DNA of 64,000 bases from Nematopogon swammerdamellus. Its lineage: Eukaryota; Arthropoda; Insecta; Lepidoptera; Adelidae. Below, in pieces: positions 30,161-41,174 of this stretch. Under the pieces are notes generated by a model, which was not told the DNA's origin, searched no databases, and saw only the letters and a list, made by a program, of their open reading frames with translations. Position 1 is the stretch's first letter, and each line of letters begins with the position of its first letter. A program made the position numbers and the translations under genes. The DNA is taken from the NCBI GenBank assembly GCA_946902875.1, contig OX336344.1, positions 18,869,791 to 18,933,790 on the forward strand, written 5' to 3'.

Positions 30161-32564
30161 GTATTGGAGATTTTGACCATTCGAATTTTATTTGTTGAGA
30201 CATCTGTGTAAGAAGCTGCGCGAATCGTCTAGACAGCCAAGCAGGGTAATTTTTCCTCCATCGCGTCAGTCTGGCCGTGTAGAGGACGCAGGGAGTTTGA
30301 AAGGGGCCTTTTCCACATCGGTGCCTATTAATGAGATTTTCTATTTCGCTCGTCGCCGATATCACTGCCATCACGGCTACCACAGATTAAATAATCCGCT
30401 ACAATACCGGCTCTCCTGCATCTGGACGATTCACATTAAAATATGTTTATTTTTATTTTTGTTTTTATTACCTAATTTACTTTTAGTTACGTTTTTTATT
30501 ATTATTGTGATTTTGTAAGTTAAGTGATTTTTTTAATGTAGGTATTGTATGAATAATTTTTAATATTCTTATTTAGATAGAGTTTCTTCCATTTTCCCAA
30601 TGTTTGCAACGTACCAATTCGTGCCGAACTTGGAATCAACACACAACGCTGCAGGTGCAGGTTTCATGTAGCTTATTCCCGCGGCTACGCTAGTCGTATT
30701 TCTGGTCATGGAGATGATACCTACAACCAGTGATCTGATTCCACTGGCGCAGCGTCTGTAAGGTCTTAAACCTCAATAGGGTAATATTTCCATTGGGACG
30801 AGGTACAAGATATTAGATTGTTTGTAAGGAGGACATTTGGAATGCTTCAACTCACCTAACCTAACGTATTCGTTAAGGTTAGGACGAGACTGTAATATTT
30901 CCGCACCGGAGAGGCAGACTCACTTTCATCGATAGAACCAGCGTATCTCTGATTGGATCACGTATCGGAGTTCAGCTCATGTGTGCTGAATACACAAATA
31001 CTCGCTCGTATTTATTCACGATGCTCGTTTTGCGGACGCTTTCTGCAAAATTGAAAACTTTTTTTTTGTGTTACCTGACATTCATGGCTACCGTCTGGAT
31101 TCGCGATGTCAGCGACTCGCTGCGAGGTTGACTGGAGTCGATTTCTTTGAGAGATAAGTTTAATAAGATAACCTTAGCTCCAGTAAGCTGGAATTTGAAT
31201 CGAAACCAAAGATTTAAATCGATATATAGAGCAAAGCGCCCGAGATTTCGTCACCGATTAGACATAACGGTGTGTGTGTGTGACTTCATGTACAGTAGTC
31301 TTAAAGAATCATATAAAAAACTGCCTCATGTTAACAAAACGCTAACGCTATCTGCACTCGTGCATCGGCGCGTTCCGTTCCGTGAAACGACCTCGCGTCT
31401 GATGCGAATTGCGAAGTAGCCGCATGCGGCCCTTTTATTGTTTGGTGACATTGTATTGCGCAATGTTATACTACTTATGCCCAATCCATCGTTTGAAATT
31501 TTTGATCGAAACTGAATGCAGTGTTTCTTATTGAATGTTTGGAATGGAAGGATGAATAATTTTCGCTATAAGCTTCTAGAAAAAACAGAGGCGCGGTCTC
31601 ATACAAAATTATTCACAATTTCAAAATTTATACAGGCTACCTGGCCAGGCGCACTTCACACTTTAAGTATGAAGCTACAAGTACATCGGCGCCCAGCGGG
31701 CCGGGCTTGGCGGGCCAGTTCAGTGAAGCGTGCCCCGGCAGAAGAGATAGTTTCGCGATAGAAAGAGAAGCATGTTGGAGAGGCAAGCAGAACTGTGCGA
31801 GCTGAATTGCACTTAATTCCGTCGCAGCAAGAGTAGCTATTTGTTTGTGTCTTCTAGAGATTCTGTGCAGCTACATACAAAACTGACGTATGGAATTGTT
31901 ACCAGTTTCGTGCGACAAATTTGTTACCCACCCCTCCCCAATTTGTTCCCCTCGTAGACTTTAAGTTGAAATTTTTAACGAGATCTAAACCCACAACTAT
32001 GCCTGTTTTCTTGGGGTGTGAGTCTCTCTGTTCGTCTGTACTTTTGACTGTCCGTCTGCCTATAAAATACAGTTATCTCCTGAATGTATAAAGTTTCATA
32101 CCATACAATTGGCAATAAAATTTAAGTGCGTGTCTGCCGCCCATTAAAGCATTGAACAAATGTATTTTTTCGCATCAAGGTCGCGACCTTTAAATAAAAA
32201 GCCAGATTGTCCAAACAAAGTATTATAAATTCATTTTTGCTCTCTATTCGTGGTTGACAATTTCTTTTTAAAAGAGGATAAATGTCAAGCTTTAAGGTAG
32301 AGAAATACATGTTATTCTTTGTTTGCTTTAAAATGCTTTCTTTTAACTTAAAATTTTAATATTCTAAATTCATAGTATAAAGACATTTAGAAAATCGCAT
32401 AGCATCTCCGAAACTACTGAGTATAAAATAAAAATAACATAATAAATAGGGAGTATAGTTTCTTAAAAACGAAAATCTTAAGTCTTAAAGTTCTCATGGA
32501 AAACGAAATGATACGGAACTCTCTACAGAGAGTTCGACACGTATTTTTGTTTTATTGAAAGCGC
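30161..32564. other. Unassigned stretch
   Basis: No gene is recognised over 2.4 kb. The minus-strand frame at 30147-30383 (RCGKGPFQTPCVLYTARLTR) may be residual mobile-element coding. Bases 31980-32090 hold a GTCTGTAC..GTCCGTCTGCC run like other interspersed repeats. The pair CTAACCTAACG/GTTAAGGTTAG at 30857-30889 is a short hairpin. Confidence 0.3.
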
Positions 32565-32654
32565 GACCTGTGCCTCCGAGCCACCCATAAGGTGTCTATC
32601 AACCGCCATGGACATGGACTTGACCCCTTTTTTAAGGGGTTAAGTCCATGTCCA
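32565..32654 (-). mobile_element. LINE 3' scrap ending in a hairpin
   Basis: GAGCCACCCATAAGGTGTCT, then CCGCCATGGACAT is the complement of the Jockey-type LINE tail (compare 12460-12495). From 32609 it folds back: TGGACATGGACTTGACCCCTT against AAGGGGTTAAGTCCATGTCCA (32634-32654) with one mismatch and a 4-base loop. The hairpin contains the LINE sequence on one arm only. Confidence 0.65.
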
Positions 32655-34849
32655 CTAACTAATCATTATATCCTAAAGCAGAAATTAACTGCAGGATCAG
32701 AAACAAGATTCATTATAACAGCAGATACCTCTGAAATAATAATTCTCATAAATACATTAGCATTATCAAGCATAACGACTTCAGAGATGAGAGGGTCTAA
32801 CATAATTAACCATTTAATCCCGAACATCGTTCTAATATGCATTACGTATTCATCAATTTCGTCCAAGTCATAAACTAAGGTTTTAACTTTCCCAGGAGCC
32901 CGCAAAGTCTACCTAGAAGGCTTTATTTAGCATGGCTGTCCTCATAAATTAACCCTACCTTGAACGAGAGCCCTTTTCAGTTTATTGGCTCTGTCAAGCC
33001 ATATAGAGCTGGCTAATAGAGCTAAAGCTTTATTTGTGAAGTGTGTGTTCATTTTATGAGGATCCGGCCCGCCGGGCCGGGAGTCATTATACTCGAGTGC
33101 CTTGTATGAAAATGCGGAGAGTAGGTAAACCTCTTAGATAAAGCCGGTATCGCCTTTCAGCATGTCGAGTGGAGGCTGTCAGCTGCGAATTTTTGTGGAG
33201 GCTTTTGATGTGCCCGAGCTCTCCGCGTTTGAACAACAAATTTTAATGGTTTATATCCATTTTCAGTCAGTGTCAAGTTTCTATATGTTATTTCGCTCTT
33301 ACGTACCAAATGTAGTTATGAAGAACAATTTAATTAATTTAATTAAACGTACGTACAACGCAGAATATTAATTAAGCATTTCTGTTTGAAATTCCACTAC
33401 TATTATTTTCTACAATGCTTGCGCTGGCGCGCGAGTAAAATCTTGAAATGTCTGTCATTTTCTGTACCATCTCAGTGATGTTCAGCTATTCGCGCTCAAT
33501 AAAGGCCAGCTGATACAACAAACGAATCGGATTTGCACTCGTAAAATTCAACTGTATCTTCCCAGTTAGTACCTTCAATGCAATAAACAGAACAGTTAAT
33601 TCTCGCTAGGTACGTTCCAAATTTGAACTTCGTTGGAAATACGTTCCAAGTTCGTTCCAAACAGCGACTAGTGACAAGTTGACAATATTGTAGATGACAG
33701 ACTCAGTTGCAGACCAATTTAAAAAATTAAGACAGATTTTGCGAGCAATACAGGTGAGACCATTTTTACTACATGTGGAAAATGTAGGAAAGAAAAAGAA
33801 GTAGACATAACATATAATTTCGCTAAATGACACTGCCATTACAATCTTCAAGAAAATTATGATTACAGAATCAAATATAACGAGAAAAACGATTTTCAAA
33901 TTATTAGCTGAAGACAAATTAATCTTTTTGAACTTTTTAAAAAACTTTCTCGAAGCAAAAGTTCACTACAAAAGGAGAGGTAACTGGGAAGTGACGCTCG
34001 ATACCTAATTGTTTCGTGAAATAATTGAATCTTTGAAATATTACAAAGAGACCAAAAGTCGCAGCTAATGACTCATTAAATCGGCACCAGTCGAATTTGA
34101 AGCGCAAACAAGCGAAAGCACACTTCTTCAGGCTGGCCGCTAATGTTTCAATGGCCGAAGTAATAATTTACGTTATCGAAATTGGCGGGTACTTGATTTG
34201 ATTTCGCTTGTAATTAAGCAGGATTTTTACGCGATCAAAGGACATTGGGCATTATTTACCCGGTTTTTGAAAAATCGCGAACAAAAACCGAAATACTTTT
34301 AAATCGTGGAGTTTCTAACCAGATTGAATTTTTTGTAGTTATTTCAGAACATAACCGTGGGAAAGCGGAGTTTTAAGATGACATAATGATATATTTGGAT
34401 GCAGCAGAATAAAAGTAAATAGAAAATATTATGTTAATTATTTTTCATTCCTTTCGAAAACCGTATTTAATATAAAGATTTTCTTTTAATATTTTTTTGT
34501 TCATTTTCTCGTTATACCCACGACCCACAGAGATGCGACCTATACGATTGTAATGTAGATGTAATTAACTATCCTTCTGACCTAATTTTATTTTTGTTCG
34601 CCGTGGGTAATAATCCCATACAAAAATGCCCAATGTCCTTTAAATATTGTTGAATTTTATTGGGACAAGTCAATGACGTATCAATCTCTTTGGGATAAGT
34701 ATACATATTTCATTTTAAAATGTTTTGGCCAAAAGCGTATTTAATATTCGAGCTACGCGTAGGTAATCAGACATATAATATTCTCTCCTTTATTACCGAG
34801 TAGCCTGTAAATACACAAAAGCTTAGTACCAGCCTCTTATAATTAGGAC
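32655..34849. other. Unassigned stretch
   Basis: No gene is recognised. The palindrome GGCCCGCCGGGCC is at 33066-33078. The frames at 32666-32905 (-) and 33162-33371 (+) have no domain. The remainder is AT-rich. Confidence 0.3.
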
Positions 34850-34935
34850 CAGACATGGCATTTGCAACCCCCGCAGCATACGACCGAATGTCGCGCATGT
34901 GGGCGTCGTCGTTTAAACCCCCTGGTGTCTAGGCA
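34850..34935 (+). mobile_element. Jockey/CR1-type LINE 3' scrap
   Basis: CCAGACATGGCATTTGCAACCC, CCGAATGTCG, GGTGTCTAGGC follows the plus-strand LINE tail at 24160-24185 and 55775-55850. Confidence 0.6.
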
Positions 34936-34959
34936 CCGCCAAATGTCACGATTTCAATA

Positions 34960-35178
34960 AAAAAAAACAAGCCAAGTGCGAGTCGAACTAGCGCACGGAG
35001 ATTTCCGTACCGCAAAAAAAAAAACGTTGAAAAAACACGTTTCACGTTCGAAAATTTCAACCGGCTAGCTATTACGGTTCCCAAGATACAGTCTTCGGAC
35101 GGACGGACAGACATACAGGCAGACAGACAATACATTAGGCTTAGTAATAGGCTTCCGTACGTGGTACGGAAGCCTAAA
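34960..35178 (+). repeat. Repeat G copy (AAGTGCGAGTCG..)
   Basis: It starts GCCAAGTGCGAGTCGAACTAG, contains ATTTCAACCGG..CTATTACGGTTC and a (GACA/GACG) run, and ends TAGGCTTAGTAATAGGCTTCC, with the ending hairpin TTCCGTACGTGGTACGGAAG. The family recurs at 36485, 42900, 53685, 56300, 60497 and 61010. It has no ORF. Confidence 0.75.
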
Positions 35179-35229
35179 AAGACGCTTCAAAATTTTCGAT
35201 GGCGTATATCTTAATTATTTATTGTTACA

Positions 35230-35465
35230 CTAGCTTTTGCCCGCGGCTTCGCTCGCGTGAAATTCGTACTTAAAAAGAAGAAAGTACCCGTTACCGTACC
35301 TTTATTTCGGCGCGCGGAACAATTCGGTTTGTATGAAAGCCACATCTGAGCGTAACCGAAACTGAATTTTGGTCTATCCTGTGTCACGTATAGCTTAATG
35401 GCCTTGTACTAAGTTTCATAGAATTCCGATGATCGGTTTGAGAGTTATGGAGGAACATACATACA
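35230..35465 (-). mobile_element. Helitron-like element
   Basis: On the minus strand it ends GAAGCCGCGGGCAAAAGCTAG. The inside (CCGATCAT.GGAATTC.ATGAAAC, ACAGGATAG) is shared with 49545-49782 (+). The start side abuts a SINE-A fragment. Confidence 0.7.
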
Positions 35466-35510
35466 TTGTAGGTGATGAAGACAACCGTGTCAGTTTCCAT
35501 TATAAAAAAA
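35466..35510 (+). mobile_element. SINE-A tail fragment
   Basis: CATTGTAGGTGATGAAGACA, ACCGTGTCAGTTTCCAT and an A run match the last 40 bases of SINE-A. Confidence 0.65.
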
Positions 35511-35564
35511 CATACAGAAAATATTTCTAAAAATCGCCAATTTAGATTTAGTATCATATAAAGT

Positions 35565-35640
35565 CTACAAAAGCAGTATTTCATAAAACAAAATAACTTA
35601 CTCCATGACCATCCCTTACAGATTTATTATTAGTAGATAC
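35565..35640 (-). repeat. Short repeat shared with 45.55 kb
   Basis: AGTATTTCATAAAACAAA, TAACTTACTCCATGACCATCCC is the reverse complement of 45570-45635. The family is unknown. Confidence 0.6.
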
Positions 35641-35710
35641 CTATTTATAAAATACATGTATGCGTCCCCCGTTAGATATTTCCAACGAAAAAATATATAT
35701 AAGGTGTTTC

Positions 35711-36081
35711 GTTAGTCATGTCATTAACTTCGGGAGGGTTACATACACACTCAAATAAACACTTTACGTAAGAAAAAATACATATGTTTATAGGAGCATT
35801 TTTTTCCCTAAAAAAAAATGAAATAACTAGCTGTAAGAACCAATCATAGTGACCTTGTGACTTACTTACAACAAACAGCTGTTCTGCGTTTGAACATAGT
35901 ACGGTCATTGACCCCGTACAATGCAAGTTACCTACTGTTACACACAGGTTAATATTTAGGTAGCAAACATGTTTTGTTAAATTTCTCGAAAAGTAATACT
36001 ATATAAACATATATTTTTTTGTGCGTAAAGTGTTTATTTGAGTGTGAATGTAACCCTCCCGAAGTTAATGACATGACTAAC
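35711..36081. mobile_element. TIR element, about 80-bp arms
   Basis: The left arm starts GTTAGTCATGTCATTAACTT, CGGGAGGGTTACAT. The right arm (about 36000-36081) is its reverse complement with a few mismatches. The inside does not code. No clear target duplication is visible. Confidence 0.75.
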
Positions 36082-36484
36082 ATCTTCTTCTCAAAAGCGC
36101 GGCGCCCCACGCACGCTCTGATCCAAGTAAAAAATTATCCACGCTATATTTTACAGCCTTCCCGAATTGGCGCATCCAACACACCGTTACGGCATCAATA
36201 AAGGCTGGTGCGAGCAGATGAAACAGAAAATTGTTACAGCGCTTTACGAGTTAGATCGCTCTGTATTTCCCGGAGGTACTATCTGAAGCCTTTCATTAGG
36301 CCAACGAAAGCGTAAGCCACTCTCTGACGGTAAACAATAGCCGCGGATAACACCGCCCTTAGGGTATATTGATCTGGGCGGTACAATGAAGAAGGGATCA
36401 ATGAATAAAGGAATAATGAATTATCCTTGTGAGGCAATTCTGTGTGAATGACATAAGGCCCGAATGGAGCTAGGTCGATTCGCT
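36082..36484. other. Unassigned stretch
   Basis: No gene or assignable repeat is visible. Confidence 0.35.
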
Positions 36485-36775
36485 TTTTAGGATTCCGTAT
36501 CCGTCGTACGGGGCCCTATTACTAAGCCTACGCCGTCTGCCTGTTTGTCTGTCTGTCCGAGGGCTGTATCTCTTGAACCGTAATATGTTGCCCGTTGAAA
36601 TTTTCATAGAATATGTGTTATTATGGCCGATATGACAACAAATAATAAAAATAAGAAAAAAGTAAAAAATTCACGGGGTCCCCATACAAGAAGCGTGTTT
36701 TTTTTTTTCAAGTTTTAAATTTTGTTGTGCGAAAACCTCGCGAGTCCAACTCGCACTTGGCCGGTTTTTTTTTAT
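36485..36775 (-). repeat. Repeat G, full copy
   Basis: On the minus strand it starts AACCGGCCAAGTGCGAGTTG at 36770, contains the GTTGTCATATCGGCCATAATA block and the (GACA) run, and ends TTCCG..CGGATACGGAATCC. It is one of the longer copies. Confidence 0.75.
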
Positions 36776-37099
36776 ATATCTATGTTGGCAATTTCTTCAA
36801 GAGTGAGAGGCTTAGGCAAGCTTTTGTACGAGCTAATTGTTTCTAATGAGGCAGACAGAGTGTTTCGTTAATTTTGCGATAATCCCAGTGTGTGTGTGTC
36901 TACCACCTATATAAAAGGCTTGTTAATAAACCAAATTCAAATTCAAATTAAAAATATTTGATTCAGAAAACACAAGAAAAAATAAGTATAAAAGATTATG
37001 TACACGAAATAAAATAAAATAATTATATAAAATAAAAATTAATTATAAACTTAAGACTGCCTAACTTATGTTTAGTGATCAGGCCCGTCACCCCTTAAG

Positions 37100-37192
37100 C
37101 ATCTTTTCCTTATCCCTTAGTCGCCTTTTACGACATACACGAGGAGAGATGCAGTGGGGCTATTTTTTTTTAAGTACCGGCCCTACACGGTA
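37100..37192 (-). mobile_element. Repeat C head fragment
   Basis: On the minus strand it reads ACCGTGTAGGGCCGGTACTT, GCCCCACTGCATCTCTCC, TGTCGTAAAAGGCGACTAAG, GGATAAGG. It is followed on the right by an (AAAG) microsatellite at 37194-37218. Confidence 0.7.
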
Positions 37193-37351
37193 CTAAAGAA
37201 AGAAAGAAAGAAAGAAGTATGCAAATTAAATAATATTATTGTGCTGTATCGCTGTGTAATATTATTTTTTTCTGCATATCAGCATAAATTATATTTATAT
37301 TTTCGAGCCAAGGTTGGTTTTATATTCCTCACAGACTAATGAGAATAATAA

Positions 37352-38309
37352 TGAGGAGTCGGCGAACAAAACGTTCTAAATCGATTTTGGACTCAAACAA
37401 GTTTTTTTCTATCGGTGCACCTTGAACCATTCTTTCGATTGGCAAAACTATTTACTATCAAATCGATCTAGAAACCTTAGAAATCACCGATTTCGTTCAA
37501 AACGATCTATCACTATATAGTCGAAAATTGTCCATTATTCGAAATAAAAATTAATTTATTTCAAAATGATTTATATCTCATACTAATTATTGCCCATAAA
37601 AATAGTCTCTTTCAGAACGGCCTAAATATATTTTTGGCAACTTTCCTTTTTGTTGTTCTGGCATCCTAATGTACATATGACAACGTTCACATTTTGAGCA
37701 TAATCTTCTGTTCTGTACTTCTGACATAAATACCTTATTAAAAAACAACAATTCGGTATCGACTGGGAGCAAAACCATCAACTACAGTGGTACAAAGAAC
37801 TTCCCCTAGGGATTCAAGACAACACAGGTCAGAAACCTAATTAAGAACAATGAACGTGATGATAGCGAGCTGTGTGATTGCGAGGTAAGTAGACATGGAA
37901 ATGCAAATTTAGTGTTTAAGGACTTAACTTTTACGAAAAATTTTGACAGATTGATTATTTAAGATTAAGATTAACGAGTAAATTGCTTTAAATGTTGAAT
38001 TTTTTAATTTCTCATTTTAAAACACCAGTAGCAATCAAAACGGTATCATTTATAAATTCTCTGGAGATTAAAATGATCTAAATATTCCAGTTTCGATCTA
38101 AACCATCTAAACGAAAATTTGTTTTTTTATTATGACCAATTCTCACAATAAAAAGTTACTTGCAAATGCTAGGGCTTATACAAATCAGCCAAGGTATCAA
38201 CTAAAAAAAAGTATTTATATAAATAAACGAATGGAAGTATGTCTTTTTTTAGTTTTATGCCTCTTCTGTTGAGTTTTACACTTAGACTGTTTTGTTCGCC
38301 GACTCCTCA
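37352..38309. mobile_element. 958-bp TIR element, 21-bp perfect tips
   Basis: TGAGGAGTCGGCGAACAAAAC (37352-37372) is exactly complemented at 38289-38309. Similarity continues weakly for another ten bases. The inside is AT-rich, with several GATCTA words, and does not encode a transposase. The flanks do not show a convincing duplication, so the superfamily is open. Confidence 0.75.
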
Positions 38310-38599
38310 ATTATCTATTTCATTCTTTCTCTCGTTGTTGCTTCATTATCGACCAGCGCTAAAGGGAAGGGCGAAAACATTTTAATTTACCCTGGGAATT
38401 AACGTCTGAACAACGACAATGGGTTTCGTGTTTCGCGTTCACTTGTATCATTAGGGGCCGTGAAGGCTTAGCACTAAAACCGACAGACAGATAGACAGTT
38501 CATATTTTTTCTATACAGCGTGATTTTGCAACTTCGTGCCAAACTCACAGATACCCTCAGTATCTCATACTGAACCACTTTTGTTTTATTTTCGTTTTA

Positions 38600-38915
38600 A
38601 CACCAAATATTTGAATTGCAATGAAAATAAACTTTATTGTCCACCAGCTGTATGCTGTGCCACCAGTATGTAAAAGACGAGTTTAATGACTTACGCGACA
38701 AGAAAGAACAACATATTTCAAACGAAGAAATATAGTAACTAAGGGCGAAGCCGAAGGCCGAGCCTCTTTTCTTTGTAGTAAGCGCGACATGTGGCAACGA
38801 GCAACCCATAAGGTGTCTAACGATGCCCATGGACATTCGGACCCATGCGGGGGTTGCAAATGCCATGCCGGCAAGACAGGTGCCTATTCACGTCTCTCTT
38901 GACTTGAGCTGGGTT
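38600..38915 (-). mobile_element. LINE tails: unknown family plus Jockey-type scrap
   Basis: Bases 38765-38915 on the minus strand are the Jockey-type tail (GGCATGGCATTTGCAACCCC as complement, GGTGTCTAACG, CCATGGACATTCGG). Bases 38610-38700 resemble 51075-51160 and 54935-55020 (AATGAAAATAAACTTTATTG, CGAGTTTAATGACTT), likely another LINE 3' untranslated region. Confidence 0.6.
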
Positions 38916-39309
38916 CATGTAAATTATAAACGATAAACATTCTCAAAGAAAATAAACAACATATTGTTTTTTTTAATAAAAATCCATAGAACAAAAGCTG
39001 TCCAGTATCTGATGCTGCGTATTATCTGTCAGTTTGGCACGAGATTACAAAATCACCAACAGAGAGATATAAACTGTGAATTGGTATCTCAATTTGAGTG
39101 CACACTTCTTGAGAGAATTTTGTCTTAAGCTCCCAATTGTTGGCAGCCGCGCGGGCTGTACGAAGGATGAGCTCAAACTTATTATCTAGAATTTGGCGTA
39201 TTCTCCTACTTTCCTCCAAAAGATTACAATTCAGCGAAGCTTTTATGAGCCCGTTTTATTGTACAGCACTTTCGCGCCCCTCTATAACTATCTACATCTC
39301 TTTTTTACT

Positions 39310-40038
39310 TCATATAAAAGCGAACGTCTGTATGTATGTATGTCTGAGGTAAACTCCGGAACCACTGAACATATTTTGATGCGGTTTACACCTATGTAAA
39401 GAGTACTTCTTGAGACTCACTATAAGCTATATACTATCACGCTAAGTAGCCTCGGGGCTGAGCAGTATCCAAGAAAGTATAGTATGAGCCGAATTCAGTG
39501 TCGAATTATGGTAGTAATAGATGGCGTTAACAGTTCTGTTGCATTGCGGAGGGGGAGTTAGGGAGAGGAAGGGAGAGGAAGCGAGGGAGGGAGGGAAAGA
39601 AAGAGAGAGAATAAGAAAAGCGATAATTTGTCAGCATCGATGGTCAGTACTTGGATGGGTGACCGCTGACCGTTGGAGGCTGACCGAGGTTCGGATTCCT
39701 CGTAAAACTGTAGGTCCCTTCCCTCCTAATCTTAGTTGGTGGTAGGGTTTAACCCGCCCGGGTTGATACCACCGCACTGAATGAAACGTCGGTCGAAACG
39801 GCTATGTAAATAGTTTGTGTTTTCCGACCAGTTCAGTGTAGCCGGCACGATCAAAGGGGGAAGCACTGACATGGCACCTAGTTCCCCCCGTGATGTCAGC
39901 CCATAGGCTGACATCACGGACGTTGTACGTGATGTGGCCAACCGTGTCAATTTCCATAAAAAAAAATCACATTTGTGTTTAAATCGGATTTGCTATTAAA
40001 CCGAGTCTACCGCGAGCGAAGCCGCGGGTAAAAGCTAG
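39310..40038 (+). mobile_element. Helitron-like element carrying a SINE
   Basis: A plausible TC start at 39310 is followed by ATATAAAAGCGAACGTCTG, CTCCGGAACCACTGAAC and GATGCGGTTTACACC. The right end is GCGAGCGAAGCCGCGGGT, AAAAGCTAG then T. SINE-A sits inside at 39625-39965. The left half recurs, inverted, at 54070-54247. The purine-rich run 39548-39605 (GGAGGGGGAGTTAGGGAGAG) is also inside. Confidence 0.65.
39625..39965 (+). mobile_element. SINE-A nested in a Helitron-like element
   Basis: GGTCAGTACTTGGATGGGTG at 39641 (5S-like), GGTTCGGATTCC, then the body with ACCACCGCACTGAATG and the tail with an A run. The 5' tip is degraded, and near 39885-39910 a short segment (GTGATGTCAGCCCATAGGCTGACATCAC) forms a local inverted duplication not seen in other copies. 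Confidence 0.85.
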
Positions 40039-40202
40039 TCTATGATATATATCATATGTTACGCCAAGATTGAGTGGCAGTAAATCTAAAAGTAGATTTT
40101 TTATCATCCGACACCCACGCGAGAAGACAGTCTGAAAATTATAAGCGTGCGATAGCTACAACGGCTTTTCGAGGAAAATAATTATAATGTAGCTTATCAG
40201 TA

Positions 40203-40415
40203 TCACCTAGTAAGGGGCAAGGAAAGGGACCTACAGTTTTACACCGGTTCCGAACGGTGAAGCAGCGGGTGTAGATATGCGCCTAATTTTTTCTTTAGAA
40301 AAAACTCATTGGTACACGCCGACCGGAATCGAACCTCGGACCTCCGCACGAGAAGCCGAAGCCTAGACCACTCGGCTACCCTCCGCTTGAGAACATGCTT
40401 CGGTTCCATTGTTTT
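40203..40415 (-). mobile_element. SINE-B head with intact tRNA-like promoter
   Basis: On the minus strand it reads GGAGGGTAGCCGAGTGGTCT, AGGC, then GAGGTTCGATTCCGGTCGGC. The A box (TAGCCGAGTGG) and B box (GGTTCGATTCC) fit the tRNA consensus, spaced as in a tRNA. After an A/T spacer follow CGCTGCTTCACCGTTCGG, AACCGGTGTAAAACTGTAGG. The body stops at 40205. The minus-strand open frame across it is the translated SINE and not a gene. Confidence 0.8.
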
Positions 40416-40632
40416 CCAGTAATATAGCACACGCTAAAAGCTTAATAATTATCTCTCTGTTTATAAGTGTTTCGATAGTCCGCATCACAACGCACATTAT
40501 TAATTAACTTTGCTCTCAAAATGCTATTTAATTAAATTAATTAATCTGAAATCGGGTGATAACTTTAATGGAAGGCCAAATGAAAAGAGGAAAAATTGTG
40601 GCCGGCAAAAAAAACAGCGTATTGTCATCCGT

Positions 40633-40960
40633 GAAAGTATTGTATTGTATTGTATTGTATTCTTTATTGATCATTCATATGGCAGTTAAACTGCACTCGA
40701 ACTTTTGTTCTATCCGGTTCGATAGTTTCCTACATCGTGCACCCACGAAGAAGAACCGACAACAAACTTAGCAGGGTATTTTTTTATTATACATATTTTT
40801 ACGAGTATTTAGTGACTAGCCGTAGCCACATAATAACACCACGGAATAACAATTTTGCTGAAAGTTCTGACTACAACGACTTATTAATTAAGTGAATCAG
40901 GTGTAAAGAGCCTTTGTCAAACTTTGATAATAATATTTTGTACAGCATTATATAACTTTC
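40633..40960. repeat. Repeat E copy
   Basis: (TATTG) repeats at 40637-40658, then TTTATTGATCATTCATA, CTATCCGGTTCGATAG, CACGAAGAAGAACCGACAAC, and TAAAGAGCCTTTGTCAAACT at the far end. Confidence 0.65.
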
Positions 40961-41059
40961 TGTATGAGAAATAGATCACGTAGCTCGATAAAAAAATACG
41001 TCTCAAAACAAAGTCTAAATAAAAAGATCGTAATAATCTCTAAAATATTTTAAACAACT

Positions 41060-41174
41060 TCAACGCGGCCGGCCCGGCCGGATTGCATGCTCTCGCTCAA
41101 GTTAGTCGCGAGCCGGATTAAAAAGACTCTCTGGCCGGATTTGGCCCGCGGGCCGCCTTTTCCCCGTCCCTGGT
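41060..41174. mobile_element. Possible hAT-type terminal fragment
   Basis: Read on the minus strand the end is CAGGGACGGGGAAAAGGCGG, CCCGCGGGCCAAATCCGGCC, a GC-rich tip of the type seen in hAT elements. Only one end is found, so neither TIR pairing nor a duplication can be shown. Confidence 0.4.

Noticed and set aside
30850..30895. Telomere-like CCTAACCTAA
   Set aside because: Only two units of the insect telomere word, arranged as a small hairpin with GTTAAGGTTAG. There is no array.
40320..40400. tRNA gene on the minus strand
   Set aside because: The A and B boxes are good, but I cannot pair a full acceptor stem and anticodon arm, and the sequence continues into a SINE body.
40239..40430. 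Minus-strand 63-codon frame (RRVAEWSRLRLLVRRSEVRF)
   Set aside because: It is the translated tRNA-like head of SINE-B, with A and B boxes, and not a protein gene.
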